Position numbers and translations under genes: made by a program. A model generated the notes under the pieces. It saw only the letters and a list, made by a program, of their open reading frames with translations, had not been told where the DNA came from and searched no databases. Below are positions 21,390 through 35,911 of a stretch of 64,000 nt of DNA, piece by piece. This stretch comes from Bolinopsis microptera (Eukaryota > Ctenophora > Tentaculata > Lobata > Bolinopsidae). Numbering within the stretch: position 1 is the stretch's first letter; the number at the start of each line of letters is the position of its first letter. The stretch spans positions 21,356,103 to 21,420,102 of the forward strand of contig NC_087072.1 of NCBI RefSeq assembly GCF_026151205.1, written 5' to 3'.

Positions 21390-24300
21390 GTAAGTATCAT
21401 CTAACGGCAATCGGTTTAATTCTCTCCAAATATATTTTTGGAAAGTTAACTGTTACAGTTAAGTACCCTCAATTATATCAATTAAAAGTTTACGCATTCA
21501 TTTAATGCTAGAGGCTACGAAACTAAGAAGACCCTGGGAGTGGAGCACTGACACGAACCTTCAATAATTCCTGGGACCTATATTAAGTTATTCCTAAAGA
21601 TATGCTCATTAATCAGTGATATAGGTTTTATCCAAAGACAGGACATAGTTGCTGAACCTTATCATTTAAGTTGACAAGTCACAAGATCACACGATGTTAA
21701 GAAGTGCCAAATGCAATGATTAATGAAACCAAATGGAATGGTTAATCAATAACTTTTAGCACCTTTTTAGGAAAGATCGAGTAATTTGAAAGAAAATCAG
21801 ATTAACTCATTTGCGATCGAAAATGGGGCTGAAAGAGCAATAGGAAGATATCAATAAATATTAACGATTATTGTTAACGGTATCACATTACTAGTATAGC
21901 GGGAGATACTAGTATCGATCAACTGTGGCGTTCTCGAACACTCTTTCCCTGTTTATCTACTGATAAAGAAAAAGTGAACACCTGTGAGAGATGTTTTGTG
22001 GATCATGTGCCCAGGAACTTTAAGTTGGGCCACGTTGGCGCGGTTTAATGCTCTCTTAACTTCAAATTACCATACAAATATTCAAGTGATTACTTTATTA
22101 GACCGGATGTGAACTGCTCTTAAAGGGTTTAAACCGGGAAAACTTAAGATTAATTCGATATCGCCAAGGCATTTGAATCAATTTGCATCCGCTATAGTGC
22201 ATGGGAAATGGACCCTTTTATTTATGCCGGCCACTGAATATACTTCGATCATTCATATGAAATCATTTTACCCGGGTAAGAAACTGCTAGACATGTTGTT
22301 CCACAAAGGCAGTATCAACCTCAGGCTAAGGTACAAAAGTCAGACTGGGTGATAAAGTCATCTCCCGACTTTAGATAACTATCAGAAGATGATAGATGAG
22401 AAACAAATGATATCTCGAATAAGAGAACAGATATCTCGGGACAGAGGTGCCTATATAACCAGATATTCGGACGGGAGAGAGGTTTATCACGCGCTATCCA
22501 ACAAAGGCAATCACTTGCTGGACACGTGACAGGATCGGCTCGTTACAGATTCTAGCATATCTAAATTAAACTTAATTTGATGATCAGCTACAACGTGAAT
22601 CCAATAACGATATTGGAGCGAAGTGTCGAGATCTACTGAATACTACAAGCTATTGAACTGTAAATCATGTAATTTATTAAGTTTCTCAACGGCTCGATTA
22701 TACTGCGAAGGTTGAAACACCTCAAGAACTGATCGGCCAATGAATGAGGTGATAGTGATCAATCAGATCATTGAGACGATCGTAAAATGTCACGTGGGCG
22801 TTGTGGCACTGGGAATGGATAACAGTGGGTAGCGCTGTATATAATATTGATTGCAGTACAATAGTACAGAGGAGACAGTTTGTGATAATCAATAGAAGGT
22901 CGAGAGGGAGGGAGAGAGAGAGTGAGATGTCAGATGACAGGTGAGGAACTGTTTCAGGAACAGTGCAGTGAAGACACGCGACACCGTCAGACACTCGCGA
23001 GAGCGCTGCATCCCTCTGGGCAAATAAATTGGTAAATAGATTAATTGCTGATATAAGACTTGCGCAGATGAAATTCAGATAGAACATGTGATTAATAAAG
23101 TAGTAGCTGATAGTGATATTAGAGATGAGACCCAGCTCTGATATGCACCTATCAGAAATATATTGAGCTTATCAAATGTGACAAATTGAAGCTGCTAACC
23201 AGCACGATCACCGTCGATAAGATTGATTTTAATTCTGAACCCCATATGCCGATACATTTAATGAGCGCTCGAGTCAAAGTTAATGCACACGCCAGTTCAA
23301 AAGTCACGTGACGGCTTAGAAGGCTGGTGATTGGACGCCGCCAGCTTGACTGGCACTACAGGAGGCTGTGACGGCGATCACAACCATTCGAATGGTGTTT
23401 AATGAACGTTAACAGATATGTTGACAGATTCGGATTAAGATTATGACAACTTCATTAACAGACGTCTGATGCCAGCTTCATATTTTAAGGTATTAATATG
23501 AAACATTTGATGTCGCAACAAGAATTGAGATAACTCGCGGAGTAAATATGTTTTCTGTAAACAATGTAAACGGACGTCAAAATAGAATTACTTGGGTTAA
23601 ATTTGATTTACCCCGCTTCCCGAAAATTGAAGAGCGAACAATTATCTAATCAAGATAAGATTGAAAAAGGGGCTCTGGAAATTATCAGGTGACAAACAAA
23701 CCGGAATAATCAGTGGAATCATGGGGGCAAATAAAATTTAGGGCAGTTAACCACAAAAGATAACATTTACGATGACGAGAATAAAGTTAAGTTTCAATTT
23801 AGGTTGACAGAAGATAAGGTGGTAAAACCGGCAAGGGTGACTCAACTAGTCCGATAAAATTAGATACAATCCACTCGATCTGGGATACAAGTCTCAATCT
23901 CCCAATTGGATCTCGGATCACATGGGAAGTGCAGGTGGTCAATTTCTAATTGCATGATTTGGGTTTAATGTTTCCAGAGTTTCCGTGACCACTAAAATAC
24001 ACCCTCTTTAATTCTTAAATTAGCTGATTAAAGCATTACGTAAACAAGACAAGTTACAAGTATGAAAGCAAATCATTACTCATTATTGGATATTTGAATA
24101 TGGTGAACTATAAAGTGGACTGATAATTATTGGTCAGGATAATGAATCTCGGGGTCTGCAGATGTATCAAGTGCAGAATTAAACTGGAAGTAGCCCGTTT
24201 AAGTGTTGCTCACGAACAATGTTAGGAAAATTAGGAAATGATAAAAAACTGAGCGCAGATAAAACAAGTGATGATGACACTGATTTCACAATTCGCAAAT

Positions 24301-24803
24301 TACTCACTCAAAACCCAGCTAGCCACAATGGCCGCTTATGCCGTTAACTCAGAAAACCACTAACAGTAATTCTGGAGGGATATTGAGAAGCAATTTAATC
24401 TAGTAATGCGAGATGGTAGTGGCCGATGATGGCACTTAATTAATTATCAAAAACAACTCTCGCTGGATATGAGCGGACAAATGGCTGCGGGCAAGCTGCG
24501 ATCCAACACAAATATATAAGTCGATACTATGCGAGGACAGGAAAACAAGCAGTTGCTGTCACGTGATGAGTCCGTAACGCGTTACCGACTAGAGACCTAC
24601 TCTGCACTGTGGGTTAGAACCATGGATTTAAGTAGCTAAAAAGAAGAGAGGAAGGAGAAGGGATGGAAGACAGAAGAAAGAAGGACCGGAGAAATGAGGT
24701 CACCAGTAGACGACAAGGGAAGAACAGTGACGCGTGGGGCTCGCGGTCATGTGACCAGGAGCACAAGCAATTACAACATTAAACAATATGTAGTAATACA
24801 AGC

Positions 24804-24809
<6 letters not shown>
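21390..24809. other. No gene seen
   Basis: No coding exon is recognisable. A second TATA-like box (tatataag, 24513-24520) precedes a CACGTG (about 24560) and a GC-richer segment, again a possible promoter without an attached gene. Several isolated E-boxes occur (22522, 22790, 23304). Confidence 0.35.

Positions 24810-24882
<73 letters not shown>
24810..24882. repeat. (GA)n microsatellite
   Basis: About 73 bp of uninterrupted GA dinucleotide repeats. The Arg-Glu open frame over it is a repeat artefact. Confidence 0.95.
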
Positions 24883-24883
<1 letters not shown>

Positions 24884-25192
24884 AAGTTAAGCTAGGTTTA
24901 AAATTACTATAGCCATGACTTGTTACCAATAATTCCTATTGTTCTGGACACAAAGCCTGCTAGGGCTCAGCAACTAGCCATGTTTTACCTTTCATTCAAT
25001 GGGTCAAGCAGCTGGCACGTGTTCCTAGTTTATTACCAAACTTTCTACAGCTACCAATAATAATCATAATAATCAGGCCCCACTTACGAGACACTAGTTA
25101 AGCCGGCACCTTTTGATGAGTCAACATTTGTCACGTGACTAAATCTAAAAACATGTGGTGAGAGAAAGTGAGAGAGAGAGAGAGAGAGAGAG

Positions 25193-28040
<2,848 letters not shown>

Positions 28041-29732
28041 AGGATTAATGAGTATGGAGTATGGAGTATGGAGTATGGAGTATGGAGTATGGAGTATGGA
28101 GTATGGATTATGGAGTATGGAGTATGGAGTATGGAGTATGGATTATGGAGTATGGAGTATGGAGTATGGAGTATGGAGTATGGATTATGGAGTATGGAGT
28201 ATGGAGTATGGAGTATGGAGTATGGATTATGGAGTATGGAGTATGGAGTGTGGAGTGTGGAGTGTGGAGTGTGGAGTGTGGAGTGTGGAGTATGGAGTAT
28301 GGAGTATGGAGTATGGAGTATGGAGTATGGAGTATGGAGTATGGATTATGGAGTATGGAGTATGGAGTATGGAGTATGGATTATGGAGTATGGAGTATGG
28401 AGTATGGAGTATGGATTATGGAGTATGGAGTATGGAGTATGGATTATGGAGTATGGAGTATGGAGTATGGATTATGGAGTATGGAGTATGGAGTATGGAT
28501 TATGGAGTATGGAGTATGGAGTATGGAGTATGGATTATGGAGTATGGAGTATGGAGTATGGATTATGGAGTATGGAGTATGGATTATGGAGTATGGAGTA
28601 TGGAGTATGGAGTATGGAGTATGGAGTATGGAGTATGGATTATGGAGTATGGAGTATGGAGTATGGATTATGGAGTATGGAGTATGGATTATGGATTATG
28701 GAGTATGGAGTATGGATTATGGAGTATGGAGTATGGATTATGGAGTATGGAGTATGGATTATGGAGTATGGAGTATGGAGTATGGATTATGGAGTATGGA
28801 GTATGGAGTATGGATTATGGAGTATGGAGTATGGATTATGGAGTATGGAGTATGGAGTATGGATTATGGAGTATGGAGTATGGAGTATGGATTATGGAGT
28901 ATGGAGTATGGAGTATGGATTATGGAGTATGGAGTATGGAGTATGGAGTATGGAGTATGGAGTATGGATTATGGAGTATGGAGTATGGATTATGGAGTAT
29001 GGAGTATGGATTATGGAGTATGGATTATGGAGTATGGAGTATGGAGTATGGATTATGGAGTATGGAGTATGGAGTATGGAGTATGGAGTATGGATTATGG
29101 AGTATGGAGTATGGAGTATGGAGTATGGATTATGGAGTATGGAGTATGGAGTATGGATTATGGAGTATGGAGTATGGATTATGGAGTATGGAGTATGGAT
29201 TATGGAGTATGGATTATGGAGTATGGAGTATGGAGTATGGAGTATGGATTATGGAGTATGGATTATGGAGTATGGAGTATGGAGTATGGATTATGGAGTA
29301 TGGAGTATGGAGTATGGATTATGGAGTATGGAGTATGGAGTATGGAGTATGGAGTATGGATTATGGAGTATGGAGTATGGAGTATGGAGTATGGAGTATG
29401 GATTATGGAGTATGGAGTATGGAGTATGGAGTATGGAGTATGGAGTATGGAGTATGGATTATGGAGTATGGAGTATGGATTATGGAGTATGGAGTATGGA
29501 GTATGGAGTATGGATTATGGAGTATGGAGTATGGAGTATGGATTATGGAGTATGGAGTATGGAGTATGGAGTATGGATTATGGAGTATGGAGTATGGAGT
29601 ATGGAGTATGGATTATGGATTATGGAGTATGGAGTATGGAGTATGGATTATGGAGTATGGAGTATGGAGTATGGAGTATGGAGTATGGAGTATGGAGTAT
29701 GGAGTATGGAGTATGGAGTATGGAGTATGGAG
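28041..29732 (+). repeat. 7-bp tandem repeat array, 1.69 kb
   Basis: About 240 copies of GTATGGA. The variant TTATGGA is interspersed every 2-7 units and a block of GTGTGGA lies near 28246-28290. As 7 is not divisible by 3 and the unit has no stop in any phase, all three plus-strand frames stay open for about 570 codons and spell repeats of MEYGVWS. I see no reason to regard these as protein-coding. Confidence 0.95.
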
Positions 29733-32700
29733 TTTTGCCGAACAACCAACTGGACGAATGGTTCAGTGTTGAGGAACGCACCAAAATTATGAACTTTATA
29801 GAGCTCAAAGTCTAGAACCGAACACCAAACAAAAACCTTGTAAAAATGCAGACTGAATTAAACGGATTGATTTTCAAGATTATACAGTCTAATTCGCTAT
29901 AAGGGGTCGGTTCGTAATGCCAAAAAACTGCGAACAATGCGATTTGACAAATCTAAAAAACACAGAAACTAATATGAAGGTTTGCCCTATGAGGCGTTCA
30001 AAACAGGAGGGAAGATATCCGGAAGCTTGCTCACTTAACAGTAATGTAATTATTGGTTACCCTAATTGAAAAATTCATCCCGCCCGCGGCTGATGAGGTT
30101 TTTGTCAGTGTGATCTTGCATGCAGTGCTCTAGTGTTCTAAGGGTGTGTCGTACACCAGATACTTGGGTCATGTGTACCCTTAATCAGGCCTGTTTAATC
30201 AACAATTAAAATAATGTACCATCACCAGCAATCTCAATTATCCATAATTAGGTAGGGCCAGGGGGCACGAAATTAGCGAGTACCCGCGAATTGTACTTGT
30301 AGTGACCAACGTGGCCAGCACCCACAAATTACGTGATTTTATCGAGAAGAGCGCCCGAGAATCAGTTAATCTAAGAGACAATGCGAAAACAACTATCTTG
30401 AAATCGGATATATCAGAAAAATGAATTATAAGGGGCATGCTCAAAGCGATGGTAATTTTGTCAGAAGGTTAATCATGTCGAAATTAGCATTAGAACGCCA
30501 AAACCTGAAATAGGCAAATCATCCTTTGTTAAAGGTCTGTATTGGCAGAAACATCAGATGATACCAGCAAAATTGTAATTATTTGCGACAATGAAGCTCG
30601 TGGAGCGGAGCAACTAAATATTAGTAATCTACTGGCTTTGAAATTATGTAGCTGATCTCACGAGGAGAGCAGGGCTCCTTTGTGGGGGACCGGGAGACTG
30701 GCCAGCTAAAATACAGCGATAACCAAGTGTAGGGTTTGTTTCGGTTACAAGCACTCGTTCCGCAAAACGTTAAATTTACAGCAGACAGCAGACATATGGT
30801 TTAGTGTTTGAACCTTAATAAAATACATAACTTAATAGCAGCATATCCCAAGGAATTAAAGCAGCGGCCGGGCTCTGATAGGTTGGTTTATGTCACGTGA
30901 TCTGATTCAAATCCTCCCATGGGTCAGAGGTTCGTGGGAGGTTGGAACAATGTACAGTTAGCAGATTAACTTGCCTTATGAATGCTAGTTACTCTATTAA
31001 ATGCCATTACAATGTGTCATAAAACGCTTGCTGCACACAGCAGAGCGAAGGGCTGTAACTATAACGGATACACGCGACGTTGAATTGAAAACTAACCGGG
31101 ATTACTGGAGAGAGCTGTGAAAGATAAACTATGACTTGTGCCTATCTCCGACTACCTCCATTAACTATAGTGGAGTCCTCTGGAGTTACATTTAATATAG
31201 CTGGAGACCTCTGGAGAGTTACTTAATCCGCGTCAAATGCAAGCTGGGCGTTCTAAACAGAAGCGAAATGAGTGTTCTAATGATCTTATAGTAGGTGACA
31301 AAGAGCTAGACAGGTATTCAGGGTATTTGGGGTCCGTGGCTATGAAAGGGTGAGTAGCAAGGCCAGAGAACAAAAATGGTCAGACTACGGACTTGCAATC
31401 AGCTGAAAGGAACCACAAACAGGTAGCCATCATGTTATTGCAGACGCGCGAATAATCTGCAAAACCACAGATTGCACGTGCCAAGATGATGGCATAATGG
31501 AGAGAAAATCAATCGAGTAGGCGGTAGCAAGCTGTGCCAATTATCAAGTATTAGCCGGCTAGATTGTGTCAAACCCCTCGATCATGAACGGAAAAACAAA
31601 GAGGTCGGGCTATATAATTGTATCGAAATGCAGAAATAATTGTCGGTCCCGTGCGGGCAATTAACGAGTGCGTGAAAATCCTGCAGGATGGCAGAAACAG
31701 GACAAGCCAGCAGGGAAGCTGCCAGGTGCACTTCAACATTACCCTGATTTATTGTGTCAGCAAATATTATACCTCCTCCCACGTGACATACCTTTATTCT
31801 GATGCAGTGCTCCCACGTGCGGCTAACCGTTTAAAAAGTGTCCACATGTACGCATCTTTCCTTGCTCTTGAATCTAGCAATCCGCCGAAAAATCTCACGT
31901 TAATGGTGCCCTGGGGCCCGTTTGCCCCGCCACTACCTTAACCTACATAACCAGACCAACAACACCAAATCCTAAATATTTTACGATAATTGATCGGAAG
32001 AAAGCTGCAAAAATTCACCGATAAATCCTCTATTGATTACTAGTCAAAGAAGATATAAAATCAAATGCAGGATACAATGTAAGTAGCACAGTCTCTACCA
32101 TCAATCAGCAATCAGGGAGGATCTCTGTCAAGCCAATTTAAACACAGGAATCCAGGGTGATGTAAACTGCGGCTCAATAGTTCCGAGACTTTTTTCATGA
32201 GGTATTCCTGGGTACCAATCGATATGGAACATACAGCGTATAATCAGAAGAGGGATCAACGCTCAGTGAACTATGGGACAGCAAATGAGTAATCATCTAG
32301 AACGCGAACTAACCGTGCAGGACTACAAGTGTTCTCATTCACACAGTCCACATAAGTACTAGTTCCCTGGCCTTCGTTCCCAAATTAGCTAATAGCTATT
32401 TTATTTGATTGATACAAGTGCCAGTAAAATGGACTTTCGGGTTTAACACAACAAACCCTGGGAAGGGACTCTCAAACAAATACAACGTCCAAGAAACAGA
32501 TTAAAGTAGAGGGTGTTAAACTGAGCGTAGTTAATTACCGCGCTGACAAAATCAATTTACCCTCCGTGAGAACACCCTTACTGACACTCAATCTAACTGC
32601 CTTATCAAACAAACACGATTTTATTCGTTCTCAACGAATAATATTTAACGTAAATTGGTGGCAGGAATTTAAAAGATAAACGAACAAACACACGTCCGAG

Positions 32701-34632
32701 ATGTAGTGGTAATGTCTAATCAGTGAGTAGGGCTGGGGACTGGTCACTGGGAATCAGGGACATATCTACAGATGGTTCCAGAAGTACAGAGAAACTTATC
32801 ACCCGCACCACAACATATGCCCACTCATGACGTACCTACCCGCAATTATAATCGAATTGAAAAGGGAATTAAACAGGAGAAGATCCTATTTCACGGCCTT
32901 ATCAGTCGAAGCACAAAGCACTGCCTCCGCTAGTGAATTCTTATCGGCATTAATCCTCATTAACCCGAGATAAGAAGTAATTGGAGCTGCAGTGAGCGGT
33001 TGGGGGGTGGTCGCGTGAGACGCCCCCATGCTCTGTAATCTTAATTCGGTCCCTTTCCCTACTGTTGGTACTTGTTCCTACTCATGCCGCTTGTTGGTAG
33101 TACCCGCCGATAATATGATACAAATTCGAATTTCCATGTAGTTCCGGTCAGTGTGATGCTCCACGCAAATTTTTCCGCACATATGTGGGTAGGATTAAAG
33201 TTCAGCTGTATGGATTCCGCCATGCTCCGCGAGGCTCGGCCAATGAAGCTCTAATTCCCTTTAGATTATATACAATAGGTTTCCAAACTTTGCATTGAAA
33301 TCGTTCGCGAAGTGTAAATTGTATGATGATATTTTAAACCTAGCAATTAGCATTAGAAACGTGAAAATTGGAATTAATCTTGTTGGAGAATCGGCGAGGT
33401 TCATAAAATCATGGACCGTAATGAAAATGATTTCCAAATGTCTAAATGGTTCAGCTTCGCGATTTACAGTTATAAAATAACATTTAGAATAAAAATCGAT
33501 TATCAGAGATCGCATTATTTGAAATTTTGCATGCTCATCATTAACCCAAAGAGTCGATTTAATTTGAAGTAAGATTGAAATGGTCCATTTGTTGTGATAG
33601 ATAATTACAATGACAGTAAAAGTGGCTACTCAAACGTGATACGCAAGTTAATACGCAGAAATGAAAATAAAGATGGTTAAAAGCTATTTATTTGATAGAG
33701 TACTGAGGACCTGGTCATTAGATAACGAGATACATAATACCAGCTGTGGTTTGATACAAAAAAAGAGATAACCGAGTAGCCGAAGACCGAGATCAGATAC
33801 TCAGGTCTTTTAGTGGGGCAGTGAAATGAAGCCGTCGCGACGAAGCACCCAACATCGGGAAAGATCCAGAGGTCGTAGTCACGTGGTCAGAACAAGACCT
33901 CTGGTTGGGTGAATTATGTCACGTGATCTATGACATAGCACTTGATTGGTTGGATATGCCAGGTGCCTGGATCGGCTAAACGACCCGTCTGACTGTCTCC
34001 AGTTTTAAACAAAACGGAGATAAAATAATAATTGGACTGATTGATGACATTGAAAACGCGATACGGATCATGCATCTTAGTGTTGTAGATCGGACAATAG
34101 TTAATCAGAGTATGACGACGTGGAAATAGTCCGGTACTAAATCTAATGCTTGTTGGGGGCCTTGTTACGGGCCCCTGACTGGAGCCCCTAACAAGATAGC
34201 CTCACAATATATCTACCTAACTAGAGCTGCTCAAATCTATACTAATCTCTACTAATAATAATTAGGCGGGATTATAATATATAAGACTTATTGTCATAAA
34301 TATGTTAATGGCACCTAAAAACTGCGGCATATCGCTATTAAGAGACGCGGTACAAGCTGGGCCACAGCTTTACTATAATAAACGTCGTAATCTCCATTAG
34401 ATTGATTTGGTATCAAGAGGCGAACTTTAGGTCACGTGACGAGCAATACCCTACAACATTTATCATCACTGCTTGTTATAGCGGGCTATAGCGAGCTTTA
34501 TATTAACTAAACACGATAATAATCAATAGCATACAACTATTGTTATTGTATGAAATTAAACATTATACCAGACTAAGAGCAGGTGATCAGCTCCTGTTAT
34601 AGCTGATTGCCATTCAATATCAGAGCTGTGGT
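29733..34632. other. No gene seen
   Basis: 4.9 kb without supportable exons. A plus-strand open frame at 31618-31941 (107 codons) has no splice context or recognisable motif. CACGTG occurs near 30893, 31475, 31780, 31812, 33889, 33918 and 34430. A possible RNA hairpin lies at 34152-34198. Confidence 0.4.
34152..34198 (+). other. GC-rich potential hairpin
   Basis: CTTGTTGGGGGC pairs with GCCCCTAACAAG (12 bp with one G-U) around a GC-rich loop containing GGGCCC. It stands out in AT-rich DNA. There is no recognisable RNA family. Confidence 0.25.
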
Positions 34633-35047
34633 AAAGTAACCTGGTAGTAAATACCTGATATCTGCGACGTGCAAAGTAACCTGGTATTGGATACCTGATA
34701 CCTGCGACGTGCAAAGTAACCTGGTATTGGATACCTGATATCTGCGACGTGCAAAGTAGACTGGTAGTAAATACCTGATATCTGCGCAGTGCAAAGTAAC
34801 CTGGTATTGGATACCTGATATCTGCGACGTGCAAAGTAACCTGGTAGTAGATACCTGATATCTACGACGTGCAAAGTAACCTGGTAGTAAATACCTGATA
34901 TCTGCGACGTGTAAAGTAACCTGGTATTGGATACCTGATATCTACGACGAGTAAAGTAACCTGGTAGTAGATACCTGATATCTGTAGTAGATACCTGATA
35001 TCTACAACGTGTAAAGTAACCTGGTGCGAAATACTTGATATCTGCGA
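34633..35047. repeat. 40-bp minisatellite, left part
   Basis: About ten units of the type aaagtaacctggta...tacctgatatctgcgacgtgc, period 40 bp. The overlapping minus-strand open frames are by-products of the stop-free unit. The array is interrupted by transposon copy B and resumes at 35772. Confidence 0.9.
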
Positions 35048-35771
35048 CTAAGATGGCAAGTACGTACGGTACAGGGCTTTAAGTACGTACGGTACAGCTA
35101 CTTTTAAAGGTACGTACCGTACAGGCCCTATAGGGTACAGACTTTTTTGGGAAAAAAATGAAACTTTTTTCAAAGTTAGTGGAGTACTTGCAATGTTCCT
35201 TTTGTAATCTCATAATTTTATTTGAGGTAGTAGTCGAAGAGGAACATGAATTATTAAGATAGTAAATTAACAGTGAGAGATAAAAATGAACAGTGACAGA
35301 TAAAATCAGTATCACATTTTAATGTGCTTATTGGAGTAAATAAACACTAGTTTTTCAGCAAGCTGAGGCTTCAGCCTCAGACTTCTTTTATTCATATAAT
35401 AAGATATTCATATAATAAGATATTCGTACTCTCTAAAGTTTGTTTCACACATTAATGAGGATGCGCTAAAAATCGCGTAAACAACATCTGCCAACTTTTT
35501 CAACCAACATAATTCAAAGCGCCAAATCCAATGTCACATGGTCCAACCCTTCTTGCTTCTGGAACATTCTTGTACAACTGCTCTAAATCTAATGGTATAA
35601 ATTGAAATGCAGCGATGAGCGAATTCAGCTTCCATGAAAGTTGTCGTGTGAACGTGGTTTTTGTGCATCTTTTTGCAATCATGCAAGCATTGTACCTTTC
35701 AGCCCAAGTTTAAAAGTACGTACCGTACAGCTATTTTTAAAGGTACGTACCGTACGTACTTGCCATCTTAG
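35048..35771 (-). mobile_element. 0.72 kb non-autonomous DNA transposon, copy B
   Basis: Reverse-oriented copy of the element at 25193, with the same CTAAGATGGC termini. It is flanked by ATCTGCGA at 35040-35047 and 35772-35779, an 8-bp target duplication within the minisatellite unit. Confidence 0.85.
35500..35682 (-). CDS. Short conserved ORF in transposon copy B
   Basis: 60 codons, nearly identical to 25274-25462. Same uncertainty about function. Confidence 0.25.
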   Translation of the reverse strand: MIAKRCTKTTFTRQLSWKLNSLIAAFQFIPLDLEQLYKNVPEARRVGPCDIGFGALNYVG

Positions 35772-35911
35772 ATCTGCGACTTGTAAAGTAACGTGGGTGA
35801 CCGGTGTGAACTAACTTGGTACGAAATACCTGATATCTGTGACGTGTGCACGTGTGCACGTGTGCACGTGTGAAATAACCTGATACTAGATACCCCATAT
35901 CTGCGACATAT
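35772..35911. repeat. 40-bp minisatellite, right part with (GTGCAC)-type block
   Basis: Degenerate units continue after copy B. Three CACGTG at 35849, 35857 and 35865 arise from an 8-bp repeat of gtgcacgt. Confidence 0.8.

Noticed and set aside
28048-29815. Three overlapping open frames of 574-584 codons
   Set aside because: They are the three phases of a 7-bp stop-free tandem repeat and encode only MEYGVWS-type repeats.
31618-31941. 107-codon plus-strand frame
   Set aside because: No motif, no splice context and unremarkable codon pattern; probably chance.
34556-34874. Three minus-strand frames with repeated RRYQVSNTRLLC
   Set aside because: By-product of the 40-bp minisatellite, open in all phases.
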